This document shows positions 14,489 through 23,390 of a stretch of DNA of 24,532 nucleotides, one piece after another. The position numbers were made by a program, and so were the translations under genes. How positions within the stretch are numbered: the first letter of the stretch is position 1; each line of letters opens with the position of its first letter. The notes under the pieces are model-generated. The model saw nothing but the letters and a program-made list of their open reading frames with translations, searched no databases and was not told the origin of the DNA. This DNA is from a virus, in the IMG/VR virus record IMGVR_UViG_3300030333_000498, positions 1 through 24,532 of that record; one strand, 5' to 3'.

Positions 14489-16743
14489 TGAGTAAACTAG
14501 TAACAAAAAATTTCAACGTTCACAGCGCAATACAATTTAAAGAGAGCTTTACTGAGCCTGCTAATACATTAGTCTACTTATTCTATGGTAGACATAAACA
14601 ATGGGAAGATGGAGATAGCTCTGCTCCTACAACTATAAATTCCCTAGCTAATACACACTACGACTCATACGATCATATGTTAGGCGGTAAGCAAGTTACC
14701 GATAATGATGTTAAACATATGGTCAGAAGAAAAGATTGGACCAACGGCACAAAATACGATATGTATGATGATAGCCATACCGATCTAGATACAAAAGATT
14801 TTTTCGTGGTTGTTTCAGAACAATCACAATATAACGTTTTCAAATGTTTGGATAATAACTATGGTGCTAATTCAGTTCAAGCACCTTCTATTATTGAGAC
14901 TTCAGCCAATGATGAAATTTACATAACTGAATCTGATGGATATCAGTGGAAGTATATGTATACGATCCCGTCAGCTACTTGGGATAAGTTTGCTACAGCA
15001 GAATATATGCCTGTAGTAGCTAATACTACAGTAGAGGGAGCAGCCACACAAGGAGGAATACATGCTATAAAGGTTACTGATTCTGGAAGAGACTATGCGG
15101 CGTATGCGAATGGGTTCGTATCAGAATTTGGCGTAGGAGGTGATCCAAAATTAATAGCCATAGCGAGCCCATCCTCATACGTCTACAATGTTGGTTCCAC
15201 TACAGGCTTCGTTAAAGAAGAAGTAGAGACTAAATTTGTAGAATCTATATTAATCATAGATGGTGGTGCAGGATTTGCTACCTCAGATACAATTACAATT
15301 AATAATGGTGGTGGCTCTACATTAAATGCAACAGCTACTATCGCTTCTGTTAATGCTACTGGTGGTATAACTGGTATTACTATAACTGGTAGAGGAAAAA
15401 GTTATACAGGCACACCTACAGTAACGGTTAGTGGTGCATCTAATACAGCAGCTGCTAACTTAATAGCTAGACTAGGTACTGCTAATGGTGTTATAGTAGA
15501 TTCTAACAGTTCAACGTTGACTGTTAGTTCAATAAATGGTAATATAGATAATAATGATGAAATTAGAGGTGTATCATCTAACACCTATGCTAATGTATCA
15601 TCAAGAACAATGGCTGGAGATAATTTATCCAGTAATACAGATTTTTATAAAGGATCTTCTTTCTATGTTGAAAGAGGAACAGGAGCTGGTCAATTAGGCA
15701 CAATTGATGAGTATATAGTTACAGCAGATGAAAAGAGAGTATTATTAGCTTCTGATTTATCTGTAAACTTAGACTCTACTTCATTTTGGAGTATAGGTCC
15801 TCAAGTTCAAATTACAGGTGATGGTAATGGTGCTAAAGCTAGAGCACTTGTTGATAGTACATTAAATGCTAACGTAGTAGCTAATGTTCAAATTGTAGCA
15901 ACAGGTAATAATTATACTTGGGCAGATATTTTAATACAAGGTAATACTGGTTCAGTACAAAATGCAGTATCTAATTCTTATATTACTACTTCAAGTAAAG
16001 CAAGAGCTATTATATCACCTCAAAATGGTCATGGATATGATCCATTAAAAGAATTATATGCAAATAGAATAGGTATTAGTGTTACTATAGCTAATACAGA
16101 ATCAGCAGCATTAACTGTAGAAAATGATTTTAGAGAAATAGGATTATTAAAAGATCCTTTATTTGCTAATGGAACTTTAGTATTATCAAGTTCTGATACT
16201 AATTTTGTAGCTGGTGAGAAAATAACTGGTGCTACTTCTAATGCTACTGCAGTAGTTGTATCAGCAAACGCATCAGGAATTGCAATGAAAGATATCAGAG
16301 GATTCTTTGCAACAGAAACAATAACAGGTAACGTAGCTGGTAATTCTGTAGTACAAACAGTTACACAACCTACAACAGTATTTCGACAAACGCATAAATA
16401 TACTACAGAACTGTCCTATGCAGGAACTCTAGGTAATGGATTAATCGAAGATGAATTAATTTCACAGGGAGAATCATTAGCAAATGCTCATGTGGTAGTC
16501 ACACCAGGCGCAGCTAATGGAACAGTAGAAACAACACGTAATAGAAATGTTTTCTTACTGTCAGATGTTTCGGCAGATAAATATTTTTCAGGACAGGATA
16601 GTGCAGCTCAGATGAAGATTACAGATGTCGTATTACCAGATCTAAAAGATGGATCCGGTGAGGTCATTTATAAAGAATCATTAACTCCTATATCTAGGAA
16701 TGCTAATCAGTCTGAGACTTTTAAACTTATTTTGGAATTTTAG
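14488..16743 (+). CDS. 8: Baseplate wedge protein gp8, enlarged
   Basis: From the ATG at 14488 this is 751 aa, more than twice T4 gp8 (334). I prefer this ATG over the TTG at 14476 because it forms a TAATG junction with gp7 and gives the usual N-terminus (SKLVTKNFNVHSAIQFKESF). The first 180 residues match gp8 well: LVYLFYGRHKQWEDGD, DNDVKHMVRRKDWTNGTKYD, QYNVFKCLDNNYG, DGYQWKYMYTIPSATWDKF, AEYMPVV. After that come Gly-rich beta modules (from about 250) resembling those of gp7, and a C-terminal part with DVVLPDLKDGSGEVIYKESL that resembles the end of gp8 relatives (intermediate of assembly with SETFKLILEF at the end). Extra modules appear to have been inserted into a gp8 core. Confidence 0.82.
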   Translation: MSKLVTKNFNVHSAIQFKESFTEPANTLVYLFYGRHKQWEDGDSSAPTTINSLANTHYDSYDHMLGGKQVTDNDVKHMVRRKDWTNGTKYDMYDDSHTDLDTKDFFVVVSEQSQYNVFKCLDNNYGANSVQAPSIIETSANDEIYITESDGYQWKYMYTIPSATWDKFATAEYMPVVANTTVEGAATQGGIHAIKVTDSGRDYAAYANGFVSEFGVGGDPKLIAIASPSSYVYNVGSTTGFVKEEVETKFVESILIIDGGAGFATSDTITINNGGGSTLNATATIASVNATGGITGITITGRGKSYTGTPTVTVSGASNTAAANLIARLGTANGVIVDSNSSTLTVSSINGNIDNNDEIRGVSSNTYANVSSRTMAGDNLSSNTDFYKGSSFYVERGTGAGQLGTIDEYIVTADEKRVLLASDLSVNLDSTSFWSIGPQVQITGDGNGAKARALVDSTLNANVVANVQIVATGNNYTWADILIQGNTGSVQNAVSNSYITTSSKARAIISPQNGHGYDPLKELYANRIGISVTIANTESAALTVENDFREIGLLKDPLFANGTLVLSSSDTNFVAGEKITGATSNATAVVVSANASGIAMKDIRGFFATETITGNVAGNSVVQTVTQPTTVFRQTHKYTTELSYAGTLGNGLIEDELISQGESLANAHVVVTPGAANGTVETTRNRNVFLLSDVSADKYFSGQDSAAQMKITDVVLPDLKDGSGEVIYKESLTPISRNANQSETFKLILEF
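15244..15480 (+). repeat. Gly-rich beta modules within gp8, related to those in gp7
   Basis: Two units: IIDGGAGFATSDTITINNGG with a following TATIASV strand, and ITGRGKSYTGTPTVTVSGAS with a following AANLIARL strand. The order (G-x-G-Y/F, short loop, T-x-T-I/V, G-rich, A-x-A) is the same as in gp7, which suggests exchange or duplication between neighbouring genes. Confidence 0.55.
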
Positions 16744-16751
16744 GATAAAGA

Positions 16752-19700
16752 ATGGCGCAAAACTTAACAACAGATTTTAACGTAAGTCCTTATTTTGACG
16801 ACTACGATGAAAATAAAAAATTCTCGAGGGTACTTTTTAAGCCCGCTGTTGCTATTCAAGCACGTGAATTAACACAATTACAAACAATACTTCAAGCACA
16901 AGTTCAAAGATTTGGTAATAACATATACAAAGAAGGAACTATTATTGAAGGTTGTGATGTCACTTTCGATGAAACATTCTCATTCGTTAAACTATTAGAC
17001 TTAGATACATCTGGCACAGCCGTAGCGCCATCTACTTATACAGGCTATTTCGCTAAAGGTGTATCATCAGGCGTTGTAGCTAAAGTATCTCATTATGTAG
17101 ATGGATTAGTTACTCAGGATCCTAACCTTACAACTTTATATGTTGATTACACAAGAAGTAATGCCTCTACAGGCGCTAAAGTATTTTCTGATTCTGAAAA
17201 TATAGAAATACATAGTACCTTCCATGCAAATGATTCATCACCTATTGCAACAGTAACAGCAGCTGGTTCATTAGCTAATAATGTAGTTGGTGATGGCTAT
17301 GCTGTAACCGTTGGTGAAGGTGTTGTCTATGCTAAAGGTCATTTCTTAAAAGTATCTACTGATACTGTAGTAGCTTCAAAATATAATAAATTCCCTGATA
17401 ACGTAGCAGTTGGATTTAATGTAAAAGAAACTGTTATAACATCTGATGCAGATAATACTCTATTAGATAACGCAGCTGGCTTTAATAACGAAAATGCGCC
17501 AGGTGCAGATAGACTTAAATTAGATCCATTCTTAGTTGCTATTCCATTTGATGATGCTAGAGCAAATACAGACTTCTTATCATTAGTAGATTTCCAAAGT
17601 GGATTACCTATTACTAAAAGATTCGATACACAATTTAACTCTGTAGATGAATTTATTGCTAAAAGAACAAAAGAAGAATCAGGTAACTTCTCTGTAAGAA
17701 CAAACAATTTCCAAACAGAAGCTGCTAATACAACAACCTTTAACCTAGTAATGAGCTCAGGTCTTCATTATGTTAATGGTAAAAGAGCCGAACAATTTAA
17801 TACAACAAGAATTAATTTAGAAAGATCTACTGCTAATGCTTCTATGACTAACGTAGTCACTACTACTAACCAAGGTAGTTATGTTGTAGTAGATCAATTT
17901 ATTGGAACATTCCAAGCTAATACATTACCAGAAGTATCATTAAGAAATACAGCTGGAACATCAGTTACTGATGGTGATGCTTTATCAGTAGCACCAGGTG
18001 CTGAAATAGGTAAAGCAAGACTTAGATCAATAGAAAGATTCCAAGATTTAGGACAAGCATCTAAAGTAAGATATAAAATGCATCTCTTTAATGTTAAGAT
18101 GAATGCAGGAAAAAGATTTAAAGATACTAGAGCAGTATCATTAGCAGGACATGGTTGTGCAGATATAGTATTAGACACAGATAGTAATAATAATTCTAAA
18201 GCAGTTCTTAAAGAAGCTAATGCTGATGGTCTTATATATCCATTACCAGTTGGAGCTGTAAAAGAAACAACAAGTTCTGATTATATATTTAGAACCGTAG
18301 CAGGAACAACTGTAACAGGATCTAATACAATTACAATTACGTCTCCATCAGGAGCATTCCCATATAGTGGATCGTTAACTAATGCACAAAAGAAAGAATG
18401 GATTGTTGTAGCTAATACAACAGGAGCTAATCTTGTACAAGGTGTACCATTAGATTACTCAGCAATGACAATTAATGTATCTGGTGCAACTGCAACTATA
18501 GATATAAGTGGTCAAACAAGTTCAGCACCTTCTTCAGGATTTACTGTATCCTTTAATGCTAAAAAAGCTGCTATTACTGCACCAATTAAAAAGACACTAA
18601 AAGAAGTATATGTTAAATTACATACTTCAAACAATGCTGCTACAAGCGCAGGACCTTTCTCATTAGGTATGCCAGATGTTCAATCTATTGAAGAAGTATA
18701 TGAGAATACAGCTAATACAACATCTTGGTTAACTACTGGATCTAATTTAAAAGATAACTTTACTTTAGAAGAGAATGCTTTTGGTACACACTATGGTTTA
18801 TCTACTATAGCATTAAAACCAGGACAGAGCTTAGGTGCTAATTCAGCTGTTACAGTTAAAGTAAAAGTATTTGAATCAGATGGTGCCGCAGGCGGAGTTG
18901 GTTTCTATTCAGTATCGTCATATAAGAAAGCAGATGGTACAACAGCTTTAGATCCAGAAGATGTTCCAGTATACAGAGATGAAATTAGAGGTATAACATT
19001 TGATTTAAGGTCAATGATTGATTGTAGACCACAAGTAGCTGCAACGGCAGCATTTGCTACTACAATTGGAGCCGCTACTAAAAACCCATCAGCAACAGAA
19101 ACATTTGCAGCTGCAGATCCATTTATAGCTGCACCAGACAGACAATTCCAATGTGACCTAGTTCACTACTTAGGAAGAATAGATAAAATCTTACTTACAG
19201 AGTCTGGACTTCTCACTACTTCAAGAGGTATAGCATCATTACAACCTGTGCCTCCAAGTGATAAGCCATCAACTATGACTCTTGGTTCAATTCATGTTCC
19301 ACCATTCCCTTCATTAACATCTGATGAAGCTAAAGATACGCTTAGAAAAAATGAAGCTATTAAGATTCAACGTAAAGCAACAGCTCGTTATACTATGGCG
19401 GATATTGGAAAGATAGATAGAAGATTAAAAAATCTTGAGTATTATACTACTCTTAGCCAACTAGAAACAAAAACTAATAATATGGCTATTACTGATGCTA
19501 ACGGTAATGATAGATTTAAAAACGGTATATTTGTAGATCCGGCTACAAACTTTGATAGTGCGGATTTAAATAATAGAGAGTTCCGTTGTTCAATTGATTC
19601 TACTAAAACACAATTTGTACCTAAGCAACAAATGACTGATGTAGATTTAGTAGTTGCTAATACAAGTAACGTCATAGACCTTAGTGGATCTTATACAATG

Positions 19701-21131
19701 GATGGTGCGGAGTATCTTGCAATAGAACAAGCATATGGTACTACAGCTAGACCATGCACAGATGTATATTACAAATACTTTGGTAAGCTAACCATATTCC
19801 CATCTTATGATGCTGGTTATGATGAAACAGTAATGCCTACTAAAGAAATAGTTAATGATCAAGCATCAGGTATTCAAGATTTATTTGATGGTATTAATGA
19901 AGTATATCCATTAACAAGAACATCAACAGAATTAATTGGTTCAGATACAGTATCTGAAGAAACCTCAGAAACACATACTACAACCGATCATAATGATTGG
20001 GGATATGACTGGTGGGAAGGTGAATATGACATCTATCATCACGGTTATGGTCATCATGGCTATGGCGAATACTATGGTGGATATGGTCATCATGGTTATG
20101 GCTGGAATGGCTATTGGTGGGGAGGTACTGGAACCACAACAACAGAAACAACTACAACTACTACTACATCAACTACGACTGATACATACTTAGCTACAAC
20201 TCAATCGTTGTCAATGGGTGTTAAAGAAAGCACAGAGAAGATTGGTGACTTTATTACTGATGTAACATTCTCACCATTTATGAGAGCAAAACAAATTAGT
20301 TTTTGGGCTACAGGATTAAAACCAAATCAAAGACATTATTTCTTCTTTGATGGTGATAAAGTTAATCATCGTGTTAAACAAGGTAGATTTAAAGGTGGTG
20401 GTTATGCTAGTGGTAAAATGGCTTTACAAGAACGTCACATTGTTTCAACTGGAGCATTCCTAGGTTCAAGTGGATATTTAGTATCAGACGATGTTGGTAA
20501 CTTAGTAGGACAATTCTATTTACCTGGCGGAACTTATCACGTTGGTGAAAGAGAAATGGTTGTTGCAGATGTAAATGACGTTGGCAACCTAGGTAATTCT
20601 CAATCCAAAGCATCAGCAAAATACAATGCATATAACTATAATGTAGAGAAAACAGAATATACGCTTACAACTAAAGCACCTACATTTAATTTATCAACTT
20701 CAACTCAAGAATATACTAACGTAAGTGCAGTAGACGTATCTACTAACACATCAACTAATACAGACTGGAGTTGGAACTGGAATTATCATAATACATATTA
20801 TACAAATGTATTCAGTAATAATAACCTAACATCAAATACAGATTATACACCTAATTCATCTTACATCGATTATGGTGGTATTGAATCTGCAGCTGGATCA
20901 GGCACATTAACTGATTACTCTTATTTGTATGACTACACCGGCATGACAACAATATATCCAACTGGTAACCCAACTACAACAGGTACTGGTGATATTGGCG
21001 TAGGCGCTATAACTGGTTCAGGTGGTGGAGCAAATAATTATCAATTTGCATCAACAGATTATACACTAGGCGGTAAGTATTCTTTAGATAACTTACTAGG
21101 CACCGGTCCAGATTTATCGGGGATATTTTAA
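16752..21131 (+). CDS. Giant DUF4815-type structural protein
   Basis: This is 1459 aa with an AGGA ribosome binding site, 8 nt after gp8. The N-terminus carries the DUF4815 signature known from cyanophages: NVSPYFDDYDENKKFSRVLF, FKPAVAIQARELTQLQTILQ, VQRFGNNIYKEGTIIEG, and later NENAPGADRLKLDPFLV, DEIRGITFDLRSMIDCRPQV, YLGRIDKILLTESG and RYTMADIGKIDRRLKNLEYY. A His/Gly/Tyr/Trp-rich segment (about 1079-1125) and a Thr-rich tract (1126-1145) follow, then a further conserved block (SPFMRAKQISFWATGLKPNQ, FYLPGGTYHVGEREMVVADV) and a low-complexity Asn/Thr/Tyr/Gly C-terminus from about 1310. It is likely a peripheral baseplate or fibre-attachment protein. Its usual C-terminal region seems to be encoded by the next gene. 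Confidence 0.82.
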   Translation: MAQNLTTDFNVSPYFDDYDENKKFSRVLFKPAVAIQARELTQLQTILQAQVQRFGNNIYKEGTIIEGCDVTFDETFSFVKLLDLDTSGTAVAPSTYTGYFAKGVSSGVVAKVSHYVDGLVTQDPNLTTLYVDYTRSNASTGAKVFSDSENIEIHSTFHANDSSPIATVTAAGSLANNVVGDGYAVTVGEGVVYAKGHFLKVSTDTVVASKYNKFPDNVAVGFNVKETVITSDADNTLLDNAAGFNNENAPGADRLKLDPFLVAIPFDDARANTDFLSLVDFQSGLPITKRFDTQFNSVDEFIAKRTKEESGNFSVRTNNFQTEAANTTTFNLVMSSGLHYVNGKRAEQFNTTRINLERSTANASMTNVVTTTNQGSYVVVDQFIGTFQANTLPEVSLRNTAGTSVTDGDALSVAPGAEIGKARLRSIERFQDLGQASKVRYKMHLFNVKMNAGKRFKDTRAVSLAGHGCADIVLDTDSNNNSKAVLKEANADGLIYPLPVGAVKETTSSDYIFRTVAGTTVTGSNTITITSPSGAFPYSGSLTNAQKKEWIVVANTTGANLVQGVPLDYSAMTINVSGATATIDISGQTSSAPSSGFTVSFNAKKAAITAPIKKTLKEVYVKLHTSNNAATSAGPFSLGMPDVQSIEEVYENTANTTSWLTTGSNLKDNFTLEENAFGTHYGLSTIALKPGQSLGANSAVTVKVKVFESDGAAGGVGFYSVSSYKKADGTTALDPEDVPVYRDEIRGITFDLRSMIDCRPQVAATAAFATTIGAATKNPSATETFAAADPFIAAPDRQFQCDLVHYLGRIDKILLTESGLLTTSRGIASLQPVPPSDKPSTMTLGSIHVPPFPSLTSDEAKDTLRKNEAIKIQRKATARYTMADIGKIDRRLKNLEYYTTLSQLETKTNNMAITDANGNDRFKNGIFVDPATNFDSADLNNREFRCSIDSTKTQFVPKQQMTDVDLVVANTSNVIDLSGSYTMDGAEYLAIEQAYGTTARPCTDVYYKYFGKLTIFPSYDAGYDETVMPTKEIVNDQASGIQDLFDGINEVYPLTRTSTELIGSDTVSEETSETHTTTDHNDWGYDWWEGEYDIYHHGYGHHGYGEYYGGYGHHGYGWNGYWWGGTGTTTTETTTTTTTSTTTDTYLATTQSLSMGVKESTEKIGDFITDVTFSPFMRAKQISFWATGLKPNQRHYFFFDGDKVNHRVKQGRFKGGGYASGKMALQERHIVSTGAFLGSSGYLVSDDVGNLVGQFYLPGGTYHVGEREMVVADVNDVGNLGNSQSKASAKYNAYNYNVEKTEYTLTTKAPTFNLSTSTQEYTNVSAVDVSTNTSTNTDWSWNWNYHNTYYTNVFSNNNLTSNTDYTPNSSYIDYGGIESAAGSGTLTDYSYLYDYTGMTTIYPTGNPTTTGTGDIGVGAITGSGGGANNYQFASTDYTLGGKYSLDNLLGTGPDLSGIF
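20020..20186 (+). repeat. His/Gly/Tyr/Trp-rich repeats and Thr tract inside the giant protein
   Basis: The translated stretch contains YHHGYGHHGYGEYYGGYG followed by HHGYGWNGYWWGG, then a tract of Thr with a few Glu/Ser (20127-20186). At DNA level a 24-nt unit encoding GYGHHGYG occurs at 20043-20066 and again at 20079-20102 (22 of 24 bases identical), 36 nt apart, a recent-looking internal duplication. The composition is unlike the rest of the protein. Confidence 0.75.
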
Positions 21132-23143
21132 TGAAAAAAGAAAGTAATCCAATAGCACAAACATTCTTTCTGCCGAATCTAAGGTTTGCCGGATCAGATG
21201 GTGTTAATTTAACAGGTATAGATTTATTCTTTAAACAAAGAGGTGATGCTTCTGGGTTTAATGTTTGGATTTGTGACTGTGATGGTGGAACTCCTAATCC
21301 TAAAAAAGAGGTACCAGGATCTTTCACAAGAGTAATAAGAAACCAAATAAAGGTAAGTAGTAATGCACAAACACCTACACACGTATTGTTTAATTCACCG
21401 GTCTATTTAAAAGTAGATCATAGATATGCAGTTTGTGTAGAAGTAGATGGTGGTAATCCTAATCTATTAATATGGATTTCAGAACAAGGTAAAGATGATG
21501 TACATCTAAACAAACCTGTTCCATCTAATTTTGAATTAGGTGCTTTCTTTACATCTTCAGGTGGTGCTTATACTCCTATAACTAACCAAGATTTAAAATT
21601 TGATTTATATGTTGGTATGTATAAAGTAAACACTAAAGGCATAGTCAATATGACTAATGCAGATTTAGAGTTCTTAACATTAGATACTACATCAGGCGCA
21701 TTCGTAAAACCAGAAGAAGTATTCCAGGTGCCATCTTCTTTTATTAATGGTACAATAACAGCAAATGCATCTAGTAGAACGTTAGCTGGATCTAGCACTA
21801 AATTCTCTACTGAATTTTCTGCTGGTGATACTATTGCTATTGTAGCTAATAGTACAGTAGCTGACGTCGTTACAATTGAATCTATTGAAAGTAATACTTC
21901 TTTAACATTAGAAGGCGCACCAACATTCTCAGCTACTTGTAATGGAGCTATTACACCTTGTGGTATTGCAGAAAGATATGAGACTAAAGATGGCGTAGTT
22001 ACTATGCACATAAGTAGTTCAACTGCTAAATCAGGATCAGTATTTACAGCAGGTCAAACGTTAAGAGGAGCAAATACAAATGCGGTAGCTAATATTGCTT
22101 CAGTAGATGTTTTACCAGTAAGTTATTTCCATCCTAAGTTAGCTAAAATAGCACCAACAGGTGGTCATGTCTTTACTACATTTAAATCTACTAATAAAGA
22201 TGATATAACAGATACAGAAACAAGAAATATAATTTACGGTGCTAAAAACCACATTCCTAATTTTGAAGGTGGTATTCATTCTAAGTCATTAGAGATAACT
22301 AATAATAGTGGTGCTAAATCATTTGTAGTAACATCTAAAATGTCTTCAACTAATAAGTGGGTTACACCTGTAGTTGATGGAGATGTATCTAAATTAGAAT
22401 CATACAAATATATTATTAATAGTAACAGCGCCAATGAAAGAACATTTGGTCAAGGTGTTGCTAATACTAAGTATCTATCCAAAACAGTTACATTGGCACC
22501 AGGTATTGATTCAGAAGATTTAAATGTTTATATTTCAGGATATAGACCATCTAATACTAGCTTTGAAGTATATGCTAAGTTGATTAATCAATCTGATTCT
22601 GATACACTAGTAGATAGACAGTGGACTAAACTAATAGAAGAAGATGCTCAGAAAGAGTTGTTTAGTTCTGATAGACATATGAATGATGTCAAAGAATTTA
22701 AATTTACTGTTCCAGAATTTCCAACTGCGGATTCAACAAATGTACAAACAGGAACAGCAAACACTACTGCTGATAGCACAACAGTTCCTTGTAATGGATC
22801 AAATTTCTCTCAAGGAGATTTAATAGCTATCACAGATGGTACATTTGATATTTACCAAGTAGGTAGAGTAGAATCGGCTAATAGTACAAATGTAACATTA
22901 AGCTCAGCAGCTGATATATCTATTACTAATGGTAAATTCTATAAAGTAAATGCTGATGAAAAGAGAGCAGCATTTAAACAAAGAACAAATAGTGGTGCTA
23001 CATTTAAGTTAAGATATTTTGATTCAGCAGGAAGAGAATTTGAAGCATTCAATGCTTTCCAAATTAAAGTAGTATTCTTAGCTGATCAAACAAGAAGAGT
23101 ACCTCGTATTAATGATGTAAGAGCGGTGGCCCTAAGTGCGTAA
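21131..23143 (+). CDS. Structural protein, probable detached C-terminal part of DUF4815-type protein
   Basis: This is 670 aa, joined to the previous gene by a TAATG overlap with a GGGGA site upstream. It opens with NPIAQTFFLPNLRFAG, then NLTGIDLFFKQRGDAS, FNVWICDCDGGTPNPKK, VLFNSPVYLKVDHRYAVCVE and NLLIWISEQGKDDV, then LKFDLYVGMYKVN. I recall this block ('DPLAQTF..., ...SPVYL...YAV..., ...WIS..G') as the C-terminal region of long single-chain proteins in related phages. Further on are two similar beta modules (near 210-285 and 545-615), each with a 'G-D-x-I-A-I' core, and a last part with KLRYFDSAGREFEAFNAFQI. It likely assembles with the giant protein on the baseplate periphery. Confidence 0.75.
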   Translation: MKKESNPIAQTFFLPNLRFAGSDGVNLTGIDLFFKQRGDASGFNVWICDCDGGTPNPKKEVPGSFTRVIRNQIKVSSNAQTPTHVLFNSPVYLKVDHRYAVCVEVDGGNPNLLIWISEQGKDDVHLNKPVPSNFELGAFFTSSGGAYTPITNQDLKFDLYVGMYKVNTKGIVNMTNADLEFLTLDTTSGAFVKPEEVFQVPSSFINGTITANASSRTLAGSSTKFSTEFSAGDTIAIVANSTVADVVTIESIESNTSLTLEGAPTFSATCNGAITPCGIAERYETKDGVVTMHISSSTAKSGSVFTAGQTLRGANTNAVANIASVDVLPVSYFHPKLAKIAPTGGHVFTTFKSTNKDDITDTETRNIIYGAKNHIPNFEGGIHSKSLEITNNSGAKSFVVTSKMSSTNKWVTPVVDGDVSKLESYKYIINSNSANERTFGQGVANTKYLSKTVTLAPGIDSEDLNVYISGYRPSNTSFEVYAKLINQSDSDTLVDRQWTKLIEEDAQKELFSSDRHMNDVKEFKFTVPEFPTADSTNVQTGTANTTADSTTVPCNGSNFSQGDLIAITDGTFDIYQVGRVESANSTNVTLSSAADISITNGKFYKVNADEKRAAFKQRTNSGATFKLRYFDSAGREFEAFNAFQIKVVFLADQTRRVPRINDVRAVALSA

Positions 23144-23390
23144 AAGATTACAACCAACTAATATACCAGGTTTAGTTAAAGACAATGCTTCTGGAGCAGT
23201 CATAAATACTGATATAGAAGGATATAAAGCATACAAGCTAGCTAGAGAAAAAAGAATTAAAAGTTTAGAAAGGGTCGATAAATTAGAAATGGAAGTTGTG
23301 TCATTAAAGAACACAATAAAGACACAAAACGGAACTCTGGAAGAAATGAGTTCTATGTTAAAGATTTTAGTAGATAACCATGGCAGATAA
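23136..23390 (+). CDS. Small coiled-coil structural protein (GTG start)
   Basis: This is 84 aa. GTG at 23136 is the only workable start before the conserved stretch (KRLQPTNIPGLVKDNASGA, then VINTDIEGYKAYKLAREK); it overlaps the previous gene by 8 nt. The second half has heptads (IKSLERVDKLEMEVVSLKNT) and ends LEEMSSMLKILVDNHGR, probably a coiled coil. I recall similar 60-90 aa proteins ('NIPGL...D..TGA..N.D...Y..YK..R') beside fibre genes in T4-like marine phages. Their role is not known; linking fibre to baseplate would fit. The 3' end overlaps the next gene by 11 nt. Confidence 0.75.
   Translation: MRKRLQPTNIPGLVKDNASGAVINTDIEGYKAYKLAREKRIKSLERVDKLEMEVVSLKNTIKTQNGTLEEMSSMLKILVDNHGR

Noticed and set aside
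17339-17707. 122-aa minus-strand ORF inside the giant gene
   Set aside because: It is antisense to strong coding sequence and has no promoter or ribosome binding site; an open frame arising from the codon bias.
19936-20193. 85-aa ORF in another frame over the HHGYG region
   Set aside because: It is a by-product of the repetitive GGT-TAT-GGT-CAT codons (many Met, Ile, Val and Gln runs) and lies inside the giant structural gene.
21568-22011. 147-aa minus-strand ORF with hydrophobic stretches
   Set aside because: It is antisense to the 670-aa structural gene; the hydrophobic look arises from reading Asn/Thr/Asp codons backwards.
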